The notes beneath the pieces are model-generated. The model saw only the letters and a list, made by a program, of their open reading frames with translations. It did not search any database and was not told where the DNA came from. 64,000 nucleotides of DNA from Candidatus Zhuqueibacterota bacterium (GTDB lineage Bacteria > Zhuqueibacterota > Zhuqueibacteria > Oceanimicrobiales > Oceanimicrobiaceae). Position numbers and translations under genes: made by a program. The number at the start of each line of letters is the position of its first letter. Within the stretch, counting starts at the first letter, position 1. The stretch lies in assembly GCA_029262005.1 (NCBI GenBank), contig JAJDAG010000149.1, positions 1-64,000 on the forward strand. Reading direction: 5' to 3'. Positions 36,073 through 43,874 of this stretch are shown here, piece after piece.

Positions 36073-37137
36073 ATGTTAACCACGCTACTTTCATTTGCGT
36101 TCGTGCTGGGTCTGCTGGTTTTTGTGCACGAACTCGGCCACTTTGTAACGGCCAAAATGGTCGGAATCAAAGTGGAACGTTTTTCTCTTGGCTTCCCACC
36201 ACGCGCTTTTGGTTTTCAGCGTGGTGACACTGACTACTGCGTCTCCTGGCTACCGCTGGGGGGCTACGTCAAGATGGCCGGCATGATCGATGAAAGCCTT
36301 GATGACAGTCTGACCGGTGCGCCGTGGGAGTTTGCATCCAAACCCGTTTGGCAACGGGTGATTGTTATCTCTGCAGGCTCGATCATGAATTTTGTGACAG
36401 CAACTGTGATTTATGCCGGTATTGTCTACGTTACAGGCATTGGCGACCAACCTGTCGGTGCCCTTGTAAATGATACACTTCCGGACACACCAGCCGCAAC
36501 TGCCGGTCTGATTTCAGGAGACATAATCGTCGCTATCGATGGCGATTCCATCACGATGGCCGAAGAGTTGATTGGTATCGTCAACTCCAATGCAGGAAAT
36601 GAGTTACTGTTTCGCTGGAAAAGAGATGGCCAAGATTATGAATCAACCATTATCCCCAAGCTGGACTCCGTTTCAAGCGTAGGACTAATCGGGATTCGAG
36701 TAGGAACAGAAGTGCTTTACAGAGATGCCGGTTTACTGGAATCAATTCAATTTGGTTGTCTTAATACATACAAATTTATTGTATTGACCGCAGATGCTCT
36801 AAAACAAATTCTATCCGGAAATGAATCTCTTAGAGACTCAGTCGGTGGACCTGTCATCATCGCAAAACTTGCCGGCGAAAGCGCCCGGCATGGTTTTCAA
36901 TCGCTACTCGCTTTTACGGCATTCATTAGCCTCAACCTTGGATTTTTCAATCTGCTCCCTTTCCCGGTTCTGGACGGTGGCCACCTGGTGATTTTACTCA
37001 TAGAAGGCGTTATGCGCAAACCAGTGCCTTTGAAGGCTCGAATCTTCATTCAAAAGCTTGGAATGTTGTTTTTGTTAGCCTTGATGGTTTTTATTTTGAT
37101 TAACGATTTCACCAGATTGGACAGATTTAATTTCTAA
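36073..37137 (+). CDS. rseP: Site-2 intramembrane zinc protease RseP
   Basis: RseP cuts anti-sigma factors inside the inner membrane during envelope stress. The zinc motif HELGH lies in the first transmembrane helix (VFVHELGHFVTAKMVG), followed by the G-x-G-type loop FSLGFPPRAFGF. One PDZ domain at about 125-205 (DTPAATAGLISGDIIVAIDG) and the third helix with NLLPFPVLDGGHL (Asp zinc ligand) are seen. It has one PDZ domain, where E. coli RseP has two. The ATG at 36073 has an AGAGGT site; a TTG directly before it is in frame. No sigma-E/anti-sigma pair is in the window. Confidence 0.93.
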   Translation: MLTTLLSFAFVLGLLVFVHELGHFVTAKMVGIKVERFSLGFPPRAFGFQRGDTDYCVSWLPLGGYVKMAGMIDESLDDSLTGAPWEFASKPVWQRVIVISAGSIMNFVTATVIYAGIVYVTGIGDQPVGALVNDTLPDTPAATAGLISGDIIVAIDGDSITMAEELIGIVNSNAGNELLFRWKRDGQDYESTIIPKLDSVSSVGLIGIRVGTEVLYRDAGLLESIQFGCLNTYKFIVLTADALKQILSGNESLRDSVGGPVIIAKLAGESARHGFQSLLAFTAFISLNLGFFNLLPFPVLDGGHLVILLIEGVMRKPVPLKARIFIQKLGMLFLLALMVFILINDFTRLDRFNF

Positions 37138-37203
37138 TCTTGCCGCCACCCGAAACGGCAAAATCGCTAATAGTGCGCAGAACCCTGAAAACACGCTACC
37201 CGC

Positions 37204-37246
37204 GTCTGGTGAAGGCGTTTCAGCTTTTGAAACCTCTTCACCAGAC
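37204..37246 (+). terminator. Stem-loop after rseP
   Basis: GTCTGGTGAAG and CTTCACCAGAC form a perfect 11-bp stem whose loop holds a second stem (GTTTCA/TGAAAC). There is no direct T-run, so it may be a factor-assisted terminator or a structured RNA element at the end of the dxr-rseP transcript. Confidence 0.5.
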
Positions 37247-37288
37247 AGTTTGCGCTATCCTCATCTTCCGTTTTTTGATTGACTCTCC

Positions 37289-37317
37289 TTGACTCTTCAG
37301 CATATTTTACTTATCTT
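37289..37317 (+). promoter_or_regulatory. Promoter region of the aminotransferase-gcvT-thiE-ftsK run
   Basis: TTGACT (37289-37294), 17 bases and TATCTT (37312-37317) form a good promoter. An overlapping second one is TTGACT (37279-37284), 18 bases and TATTTT (37303-37308). A third TTGACTCT copy lies near 37342, so the octamer-like word occurs three times in about 65 bases. Confidence 0.5.
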
Positions 37318-37383
37318 TTTTCTGTTTTAAGTCTTACAAAATTGACTCTTTAGCAAAGCATAAAAAAAATGGGAGTGGTGCCG

Positions 37384-38550
37384 ATGAACTTCGCACAAAG
37401 GATGTCTTATCTGGGTACGGAAACAGCCTTTGAGGTCATGGCAAAAGCCAAAGCGCTTGAGGCTCAGGGGAAAGATATTATTTATCTGCAAATTGGTGAA
37501 CCGGATTTCCCAACACCGAAACATATCATTGAGGCCGGCGTTGATGCCTTGCGTCGCGGAGAAACACACTATTCGCCTGCTGCAGGCATCATGCCTCTGC
37601 GGCAAGCGCTTGTTGAAGAAATTTACAACCGTCGTGGAATTCGACCTGACGTAGATGAAGTGATTATCACACCGGGTGCCAAGCCCATCATGTTCTATGT
37701 TATTCTTGCCTGTATTGAGGCTGGGGACGAAGTCATCTATCCGAATCCCGGATTTCCAATTTATGAATCAGTGATCAATTTTGTGGGCGGTACACCCATT
37801 CCACTGCCCCTGCTTGAGGAAAGAGATTTTCGTTTCGATCCGGACTATTTCCGCTCTCTTGTGACAAAAAAGACCAAATTGATTATCGTAAACACACCAG
37901 CGAATCCGACCGGAGGCATTCTCACAAAAAGCGATATTGAAATTATTGCAGAAGTGGCGCAGGAACGAGGCATTCTTGTTTTATCAGATGAAGTATACAA
38001 AAACATTATTTATGAAGGTGAACACCAGAGCCTGTACGCATTGCCGGGTATGCGTGAACAAACAGTGTTGCTCGATGGTTTCTCCAAGACCTATGCAATG
38101 ACAGGATGGCGCCTTGGCTGGGGTGTCATGCCAAAACCACTGGCTAAAAAGGTGGAGCAATTGATGATTAACAGCAATTCCTGCACAGCAACCTTCTCGC
38201 AACACGCAGCCATTGAAGCGCTACAAGGGCCCATGACTGAAGTCGATGCCATGGTTGAGAAATTCAGACAGCGGCGCGATTTCATTGTTGCGGGTTTAAA
38301 CAAAATACCCGGTATCACTTGTCGCATGCCCAAAGGCGCTTTTTATGTTTTCCCAAACATTAAAGACATCGGGCGGAGCTCTCAGGAATTGGAAGAATAT
38401 TTTCTGCACGAGGCCGGCGTGGCCGCATTGTCCGGCACAGCATTTGGTCAGCACGGTGATGGTTACTTGAGATTTTCGTACGCCAATTCGACCAAAAATA
38501 TCGGGCTTGCATTGGAGAAAATTAAGTTTGCTTTGGAAAAATTGACCTGA
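37384..38550 (+). CDS. Pyridoxal-phosphate aminotransferase, class I (aspartate-type)
   Basis: Fold-type I aminotransferase of the AspC/AlaA-like group. Visible are LQIGEPDFPTPKHI near residue 35, TPGAKPIMFYVILA for the cofactor phosphate site, NTPANPTGGILT near 175, LSDEVYKNIIYEGEHQS with the Asp and Tyr that hold the pyridine ring, and SFSKTYAMTGWRLGW-like DGFSKTYAMTGWRLGW with the catalytic Lys. The C-terminal Arg that binds the alpha-carboxylate is in YLRFSYANS. I prefer the ATG at 37384 (GGAG 8 bases upstream) over 37369. Substrate preference cannot be read. gcvT follows after 60 bases. Confidence 0.9.
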   Translation: MNFAQRMSYLGTETAFEVMAKAKALEAQGKDIIYLQIGEPDFPTPKHIIEAGVDALRRGETHYSPAAGIMPLRQALVEEIYNRRGIRPDVDEVIITPGAKPIMFYVILACIEAGDEVIYPNPGFPIYESVINFVGGTPIPLPLLEERDFRFDPDYFRSLVTKKTKLIIVNTPANPTGGILTKSDIEIIAEVAQERGILVLSDEVYKNIIYEGEHQSLYALPGMREQTVLLDGFSKTYAMTGWRLGWGVMPKPLAKKVEQLMINSNSCTATFSQHAAIEALQGPMTEVDAMVEKFRQRRDFIVAGLNKIPGITCRMPKGAFYVFPNIKDIGRSSQELEEYFLHEAGVAALSGTAFGQHGDGYLRFSYANSTKNIGLALEKIKFALEKLT

Positions 38551-38610
38551 GCGAATGCAGAATCCGGCAAATGCCGCACTTTTTATAACACACAAACGGA
38601 GCAAAAATAA

Positions 38611-39699
38611 TTGGACACAAAGAAAACGGCCCTTTACAACGCTCATGTAAAGTTAGGGGCCAGGATGGTTGAGTTTGGCGGTTACCTGATGCCTGTGCAA
38701 TATAAAGGCATTAAAGAAGAGCATCATGCTGTACGCAATTCCGTCGGAATCTTTGATGTCTCACACATGAGCGAATTTTTTGTCCGTGGCGATAAAGCAG
38801 TTGAATATTTGCAAAAAATATGCCTCAATGATATTAACAGCTTACGCAAATATCAAGCTCAGTACACCGCCATGTGTAACGATAACGGTGGCATCATCGA
38901 CGACTTGATTGTATATTCATATGGCGATGAATACATGGCAATTGTCAATGCCGCCAACAAGATAAAAGATTTCGAATGGATGCAAGCGCACCTTCCTGAT
39001 GGCGTTCAACTTGTTGATCGTAGTGATGAGATAAGTTTGTTCGCGGTGCAGGGGCGGAATGCCCTCTCTACATTGCAAAAAGTAACCAATTTGGATTTGT
39101 CCGGCATACGTTTCTACTGCTTTGGCGAGGATACCATTGCCGGTGAACAAGCATTTATTGCCCGTACCGGTTACACTGGTGAAGATGGTTTTGAAGTTGG
39201 TGTAAATACTTCAGTTAGCGAAAAAGTATGGAATGCTATTATGGAAGCAGGGGCCGAGTTTAACATCGAACCTATTGGCCTGGCAGCCCGCGATACCCTT
39301 CGTATGGAAATGAAGTACTGTCTTTATGGTAACGATATTGATGCAACCACCAATCCGCTCGAAGCAGGCCTTGGCTGGATCACTAAAACAGATAAAGGTG
39401 ATTTTATCGGCCGTGATGCCATCATGAAAATGAAAGAAAACGGTGCCGGCAGAAAACTTGTTGGCTTTGTACTCAAAGACCGGGCCGTGCCCAGACAAGG
39501 CTACAAAATCATGAAAGATGGCAGTGAAGTTGGCGTTGTAACCAGTGGCACATTTTCACCCAGTCTTGAAAAGAGCATCGGTATAGCTTATATTAACGTT
39601 CCACACAACAAAACCGGCACAGAAGTACATTTGTCAATTCGTGGTAAACTTATGCAGGCTGAAGTGGTGAAGACGCCATTTTACAGCCGTCCTTATTAA
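38611..39699 (+). CDS. gcvT: Aminomethyltransferase (glycine cleavage T protein)
   Basis: GcvT passes the aminomethyl carbon from GcvH-lipoate to tetrahydrofolate in glycine cleavage. Typical blocks are LGARMVEFGGYLMPVQYKGI, VGIFDVSHMSE, GGIIDDLIVY with the Asp that activates folate, ARTGYTGEDGFEVGV, and GLAARDTLRMEMKYCLYGND. The length (362) is typical. The start is TTG with a GGAGC site 8 bases upstream; the sequence that follows (DTKKTALYNAHV) aligns with the family N-terminus, so this is right. gcvH and gcvP are not nearby. thiE follows 9 bases later. Confidence 0.94.
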   Translation: MDTKKTALYNAHVKLGARMVEFGGYLMPVQYKGIKEEHHAVRNSVGIFDVSHMSEFFVRGDKAVEYLQKICLNDINSLRKYQAQYTAMCNDNGGIIDDLIVYSYGDEYMAIVNAANKIKDFEWMQAHLPDGVQLVDRSDEISLFAVQGRNALSTLQKVTNLDLSGIRFYCFGEDTIAGEQAFIARTGYTGEDGFEVGVNTSVSEKVWNAIMEAGAEFNIEPIGLAARDTLRMEMKYCLYGNDIDATTNPLEAGLGWITKTDKGDFIGRDAIMKMKENGAGRKLVGFVLKDRAVPRQGYKIMKDGSEVGVVTSGTFSPSLEKSIGIAYINVPHNKTGTEVHLSIRGKLMQAEVVKTPFYSRPY

Positions 39700-39708
39700 A
39701 AAAAGCTT

Positions 39709-40371
39709 GTGCCTAATCTGTTCGATATTTCACAAATAGATTGGCGTTTATACGCTATAATCGACCGGGAATATCTCGGCGACCGCCCAATAACGACAGT
39801 TGCTGAACAACTACTGGAAGGCGGAGCGGGCGTCATCCAATTGAGGAACAAAACGAGCGACATCAAACAGTTTTTTATTGATGCGGTAGAGTTGAGTCAA
39901 CTTACAAAGCACTATGGTGTTCCGTTAATCATAAATGATCGGGCTGATGTCGCCATTGCGGCAGGTGCCGATGGCGTTCATATTGGTCAGGAGGACATCC
40001 CTTTATCAGCGCTAAAACGTATTTTAAATGAAGACAAACTGATTGGTGTGTCTGTGCACAATGTGGAAGAATTTAAGAGAGTTGCCGCTGAAAAACCTGA
40101 CTATTTTGGCGTTGGTACGATTTACAAAACCAGCACAAAGTCGCACTTGGCGGCCACTGGCCTGGATGTTCTGAAAACGGTCAGGCGCATGACTCAGTGT
40201 CCACTGGTTGCAATTGGCGGGATTACCACAGAGAATCTGGCATCTGTTTTTAAGTCAGGCGCTGATGGCATTGCCGTCATTTCAGCGCTTCTCTCTGCAA
40301 AAAATGTCAAAAGCCGAACGCGAGATTTCCAGGCCAAAATCAACAAAATAGGACCAGGCAAGTCTCTGTAA
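39709..40371 (+). CDS. thiE: Thiamine-phosphate synthase
   Basis: ThiE joins the pyrimidine diphosphate and thiazole phosphate halves of thiamine, the cofactor used by the fused E1. The TIM-barrel signatures are VIQLRNKTSD, VPLIINDRADVAIAAGADGV followed by HIGQEDIP, IGVSVHNVEE, YFGVGTIYKTSTK and PLVAIGGITTENL then ADGIAVISAL. The length (220) is normal. The start is GTG, 9 bases after gcvT, with little ribosome site, so it is probably translated by coupling. No TPP riboswitch is visible and no other thi gene is present. Confidence 0.93.
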   Translation: MPNLFDISQIDWRLYAIIDREYLGDRPITTVAEQLLEGGAGVIQLRNKTSDIKQFFIDAVELSQLTKHYGVPLIINDRADVAIAAGADGVHIGQEDIPLSALKRILNEDKLIGVSVHNVEEFKRVAAEKPDYFGVGTIYKTSTKSHLAATGLDVLKTVRRMTQCPLVAIGGITTENLASVFKSGADGIAVISALLSAKNVKSRTRDFQAKINKIGPGKSL

Positions 40372-40398
40372 TTTTCAATACCGAAGGTAATAAATTTC

Positions 40399-42708
40399 AT
40401 GGCTCGTAAGAAAATTGCGCACTCGAGAAAAGAAGAAATCCTGGGCATTTTGCTCATGGCATTGGCATTATTGATATTTATCAGTCTCGTTTCCTTCGAC
40501 CCGCAGGAGCAGCCAGGCAATATTAACCACGGCAGCACCCACAACAGTCTTGGCGTGGCCGGAGTCTACATATCGCATTTTTTGATTCACTATTGTATAG
40601 GCTATCCATCGTTTGTTTTTCCACTCATCATTTTTGTGGTTGGCTTTAATTTGTTATTCAAAAACCCATTCATAAAATCTCTGCGAACGATGGGCTACCT
40701 GCTCGCTTTCGCACTTTACACCTCAGTTATTCTGGCCATACCAGAGGTAACCTCCGCAGGCGACAGTACCATTGGATTTTCTCTTTCCGGCCTCGTGGGC
40801 GGTATCATAGCCAAATCTCTGTTTGGCTTTATGGGCATCGCAGGCAGCGTGGTTATACTCCTGTCTTTGATAATGATAACCTTCATAGGCGCAACCAAAA
40901 TCAGCCTGTCTCAGTTCCTGACCAATATCTCTGAAGAAGCTGCCTATTTATATGAACGGGTCAGGGATAGCATTAAGGACCTTCGTGAACGCAAAAAAGT
41001 GAAACCAAAACGGCCACCAAAGAATTTGGCAAAAGACTTTGACTGGGATGCCGACGAAACCAGTTCTCCTATCAACGAAGTAGAATTGGCTGACGAGGCC
41101 AACACTGAATTCAACAGCAGCAAAATTCCAATCAAACAAATGCAGCTTTCGATGGACGATGAACTTGCCAGCGAATCCGGGAATAAGAAAGGGAAAGCAG
41201 CAGAAGTGCCAAAAGGACTGTATGCGCCGCCTGCTATAGAACTTCTGAACGCGCCAAATGCTGAGGCACCCTCTTTCTCCGAAGACGAACTCAACCTGAA
41301 TGCACAAATATTAGAAGATCGCTTACTTGAATTTAATGTCCAGGGAAAAGTCACGGAAATCAATCCCGGGCCAGTCATAACGCGTTATGACGTTGAACCG
41401 GCGGCCGGCGTCAAAATTAGCCGAATCGTTGGCCTGGCAGATGATCTGGCTTTGGCCATGCGTGCAAAACGCATCCGGATTGTTGCACCAGTACCAGGCA
41501 AAGGCGCTGTTGGTATAGAGATTCCAAATCGCGATCAGGCAACAGTTTATTTGCGCGAAATTTTGAACACGAAAGCATTTAGAGACTCTGAATCACCCTT
41601 AACAATCGCACTGGGAAAAAGTATTTCCGGAGAGCCGTTTGTAACAACACTTGAAAAAATGCCGCATTTGCTGATTGCCGGAGCCACCGGATCAGGTAAA
41701 AGCATTTGCCTGAACAGCATTATCGCCAGCATTCTCTACAAAGCACACCCGACGCAAGTGCAGTTTGTTATGGTCGATCCCAAACGTCTGGAGCTGACGG
41801 TCTACAATGATCTGCGGCACCACCATTTGACCTACAAGGAAGATCTGAACGAAGAAGTTGTGACTTCCGCAGATAATGCAATTTCCGTACTAAAAAGCTT
41901 GATCGTGCTCATGAATCGCCGATATGAAATTCTTGCGCGTGCCGGTGTTCGCAACATTGCCGATTACAACAAAAAGCTGCAGGATGGCCGGCTGCAGCAT
42001 CTCGAGCATGAAGAACCATACGAATCATTGCCATATATCGTCGTCATTATTGACGAGCTTGCCGATTTAATGTTAACATCTGCTCGGGAAATCGAAGAGC
42101 CAATTGCACGACTGGCGCAAATGGCCAGAGCAATCGGTATCCACCTGATCGTTGCCACACAGCGTCCATCTGTTAATGTTATTACCGGCGTTATAAAAGC
42201 GAATTTTCCAGCACGAATCGCCTTCCAGGTAGCCTCAAAAACAGACTCAAGGACCATCCTGGATTTAAACGGTGCCGAAAAATTATTGGGCCGCGGCGAC
42301 ATGCTGTTTATCCCCCAGGGCAGCCCTGAACCCAGGCGCGTACACGGCGCTTTTGTATCTATAGAAGAAATCGAAGGCATTATCGGCCACATTCGCAGAC
42401 AGCCGAAATATCCGAAACAAACACTGCCGGTTGAACAGGAAGTGATTCCGGGCATGCGAGGAGAACCAGGTGGCCTGAACGATGTCGGTCAACGCGACGC
42501 TTTGTTCGGCTCGGCGCTTAAATTGATCGTTCGGCATCAGCAAGGCTCGATATCGCTCATTCAACGACGACTCAGCATCGGCTACGCCCGTGCCGCTCGG
42601 CTCATCGACCAACTGGAGGCTGCCGGTGTGGTGGGACCTTACGATGGAAGCAAAGCGCGTGAGGTTTTAATCGATGAAGAGGAACTGGAGCAAATGGATC
42701 TGGGTTAG
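40399..42708 (+). CDS. ftsK: DNA translocase FtsK/SpoIIIE
   Basis: FtsK is anchored at the division septum and pumps chromosomal DNA so that termini segregate before closure. About four transmembrane helices fill residues 15-175. A short variable linker follows (about 190-290), much shorter than in E. coli. The motor has VTEINPGPVITRYDVEPAAG (alpha domain), Walker A GATGSGKSICLNSI near 432, Walker B VVIIDELADLM near 555, and ATQRPSVNVITGVIKANFPA. The C-terminal winged-helix gamma domain (ISLIQRRLSIGYARAARLID) reads polar KOPS DNA. The length (769) is typical of compact FtsK proteins. Confidence 0.95.
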   Translation: MARKKIAHSRKEEILGILLMALALLIFISLVSFDPQEQPGNINHGSTHNSLGVAGVYISHFLIHYCIGYPSFVFPLIIFVVGFNLLFKNPFIKSLRTMGYLLAFALYTSVILAIPEVTSAGDSTIGFSLSGLVGGIIAKSLFGFMGIAGSVVILLSLIMITFIGATKISLSQFLTNISEEAAYLYERVRDSIKDLRERKKVKPKRPPKNLAKDFDWDADETSSPINEVELADEANTEFNSSKIPIKQMQLSMDDELASESGNKKGKAAEVPKGLYAPPAIELLNAPNAEAPSFSEDELNLNAQILEDRLLEFNVQGKVTEINPGPVITRYDVEPAAGVKISRIVGLADDLALAMRAKRIRIVAPVPGKGAVGIEIPNRDQATVYLREILNTKAFRDSESPLTIALGKSISGEPFVTTLEKMPHLLIAGATGSGKSICLNSIIASILYKAHPTQVQFVMVDPKRLELTVYNDLRHHHLTYKEDLNEEVVTSADNAISVLKSLIVLMNRRYEILARAGVRNIADYNKKLQDGRLQHLEHEEPYESLPYIVVIIDELADLMLTSAREIEEPIARLAQMARAIGIHLIVATQRPSVNVITGVIKANFPARIAFQVASKTDSRTILDLNGAEKLLGRGDMLFIPQGSPEPRRVHGAFVSIEEIEGIIGHIRRQPKYPKQTLPVEQEVIPGMRGEPGGLNDVGQRDALFGSALKLIVRHQQGSISLIQRRLSIGYARAARLIDQLEAAGVVGPYDGSKAREVLIDEEELEQMDLG

Positions 42709-42803
42709 AACAACATAACTTTTGATGGTTGAGCACCGTACGTGAAGTTAAAGCGAGCAACTTCACATTTCCATTTGCAAAATATGAATTAAGGACTACC
42801 AAA

Positions 42804-43457
42804 ATGAAGCAACATATACGAATCGCAATCATAGCCCTGTCGCTAGTGATGGCCCAGAACGCCCTGGCTTTGGGTATGAGCGCAAAGGACATCATAAAAA
42901 AAGTCAACCAAAAATACAAAATGCTAAAAACACTTCAGGCGGATTTCCAGCAGACTTTCAAGTGGGAACTTGCCGGTGAAACACAAACAATCGAAGGCAG
43001 CATCTACCTGATGGAGTCCAGTCATTATCGAATTGAAACCGCCACCCAGGCGATTGTCACTGACGGCGCGACAGTGTGGACATACTCCAAACAGGCAGAA
43101 CAGGTCATTATCGATCGCCTCGGAAACTCTGATGAAAGCCAACTGCCCAAAAATCTGCTGTTCAAGTATTCAAAGGATTACAAGCCCTCGCTGTTGCGCG
43201 AGGAGAAACTCGATGGCAGAAAAATTTACGTTCTTGAGCTCATACCCAAGGATGAAGAAGCTTTCATCAAATCTATGACTATCTGGGTAGATGCAGACAA
43301 ATGGTTTACCAGAAAAATCGAACAAGTCGATATCAATGACAATTTGAACACCTACATCTTATCCAACATTCGGGAGGATGTTGAACTCACGCCTGATGTC
43401 TTTCAATTCGAGATCCCCAAAGAAGCTGAGATAGTCGATCTGCGCGAAGGCGAATAA
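42804..43457 (+). CDS. lolA: Outer-membrane lipoprotein carrier LolA-like
   Basis: LolA shuttles lipoproteins across the periplasm from LolCDE to the outer membrane. A signal peptide (IAIIALSLVMAQNALA) precedes an N-terminal MLKTLQADFQQTFKWELAGE, the LolA hallmark, and an 11-strand half-barrel with SSHYRIETATQAIVTDGATV then WTYSKQAEQ. VFQFEIPKEAEIVDL closes the domain. I start at the ATG at 42804 (AAGGA 8 bases upstream), which begins the signal peptide. It follows ftsK as in many bacteria. A stem-loop at 43506-43540 follows. Confidence 0.92.
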   Translation: MKQHIRIAIIALSLVMAQNALALGMSAKDIIKKVNQKYKMLKTLQADFQQTFKWELAGETQTIEGSIYLMESSHYRIETATQAIVTDGATVWTYSKQAEQVIIDRLGNSDESQLPKNLLFKYSKDYKPSLLREEKLDGRKIYVLELIPKDEEAFIKSMTIWVDADKWFTRKIEQVDINDNLNTYILSNIREDVELTPDVFQFEIPKEAEIVDLREGE

Positions 43458-43874
43458 ATTCTGCAGAGCCAAACTCAATCCAACCTCAATAGCATCAACT
43501 GCATTTGGGAGCACGCTCACTCAGTGTTGCTGTGCTCCCATACTCAAAAGCTTCCACCAGGAATGTAACAGCTCCAGCATAGACACGTAAACCTACCGCT
43601 TTAACTGTCGATGATTGGACAGTTCCGCTATCGCCACATTTTCAACCTTTTTCAAATGAAGATTTGACTCACAACTGTCGAAATAGAATCAGTGGGTTAG
43701 GCCTTATTGCGAAATACGCAGACCGGATTGAATCAGCAGGCACTCACTGATATTAACAGCATTCTTAATAAATTAACTGATCCGTTGCAGCCATGAGTTC
43801 AGTTTACCTGAGTCGGGTATGAGTCACGAGTCAAAACATCCGTCACAAAAGTACTTGCCGGTTTCAGTCTGCTT
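43458..43874. other. Intergenic region before the signalling island, with a stem-loop
   Basis: No gene. A perfect 9-bp stem, TGGGAGCAC/GTGCTCCCA (43506-43514 and 43532-43540), probably ends the lolA transcript although no T-run follows. The last 60 bases before 43875 read as a kinase-like N-terminus (VTKVLAGFSLL) in the kinase frame, but that frame has TGA and no start codon upstream. Confidence 0.5.

Noticed and set aside
39709-40371. TPP riboswitch or thi operon
   Set aside because: thiE starts 9 bases after gcvT with no leader, and no other thi gene is adjacent.
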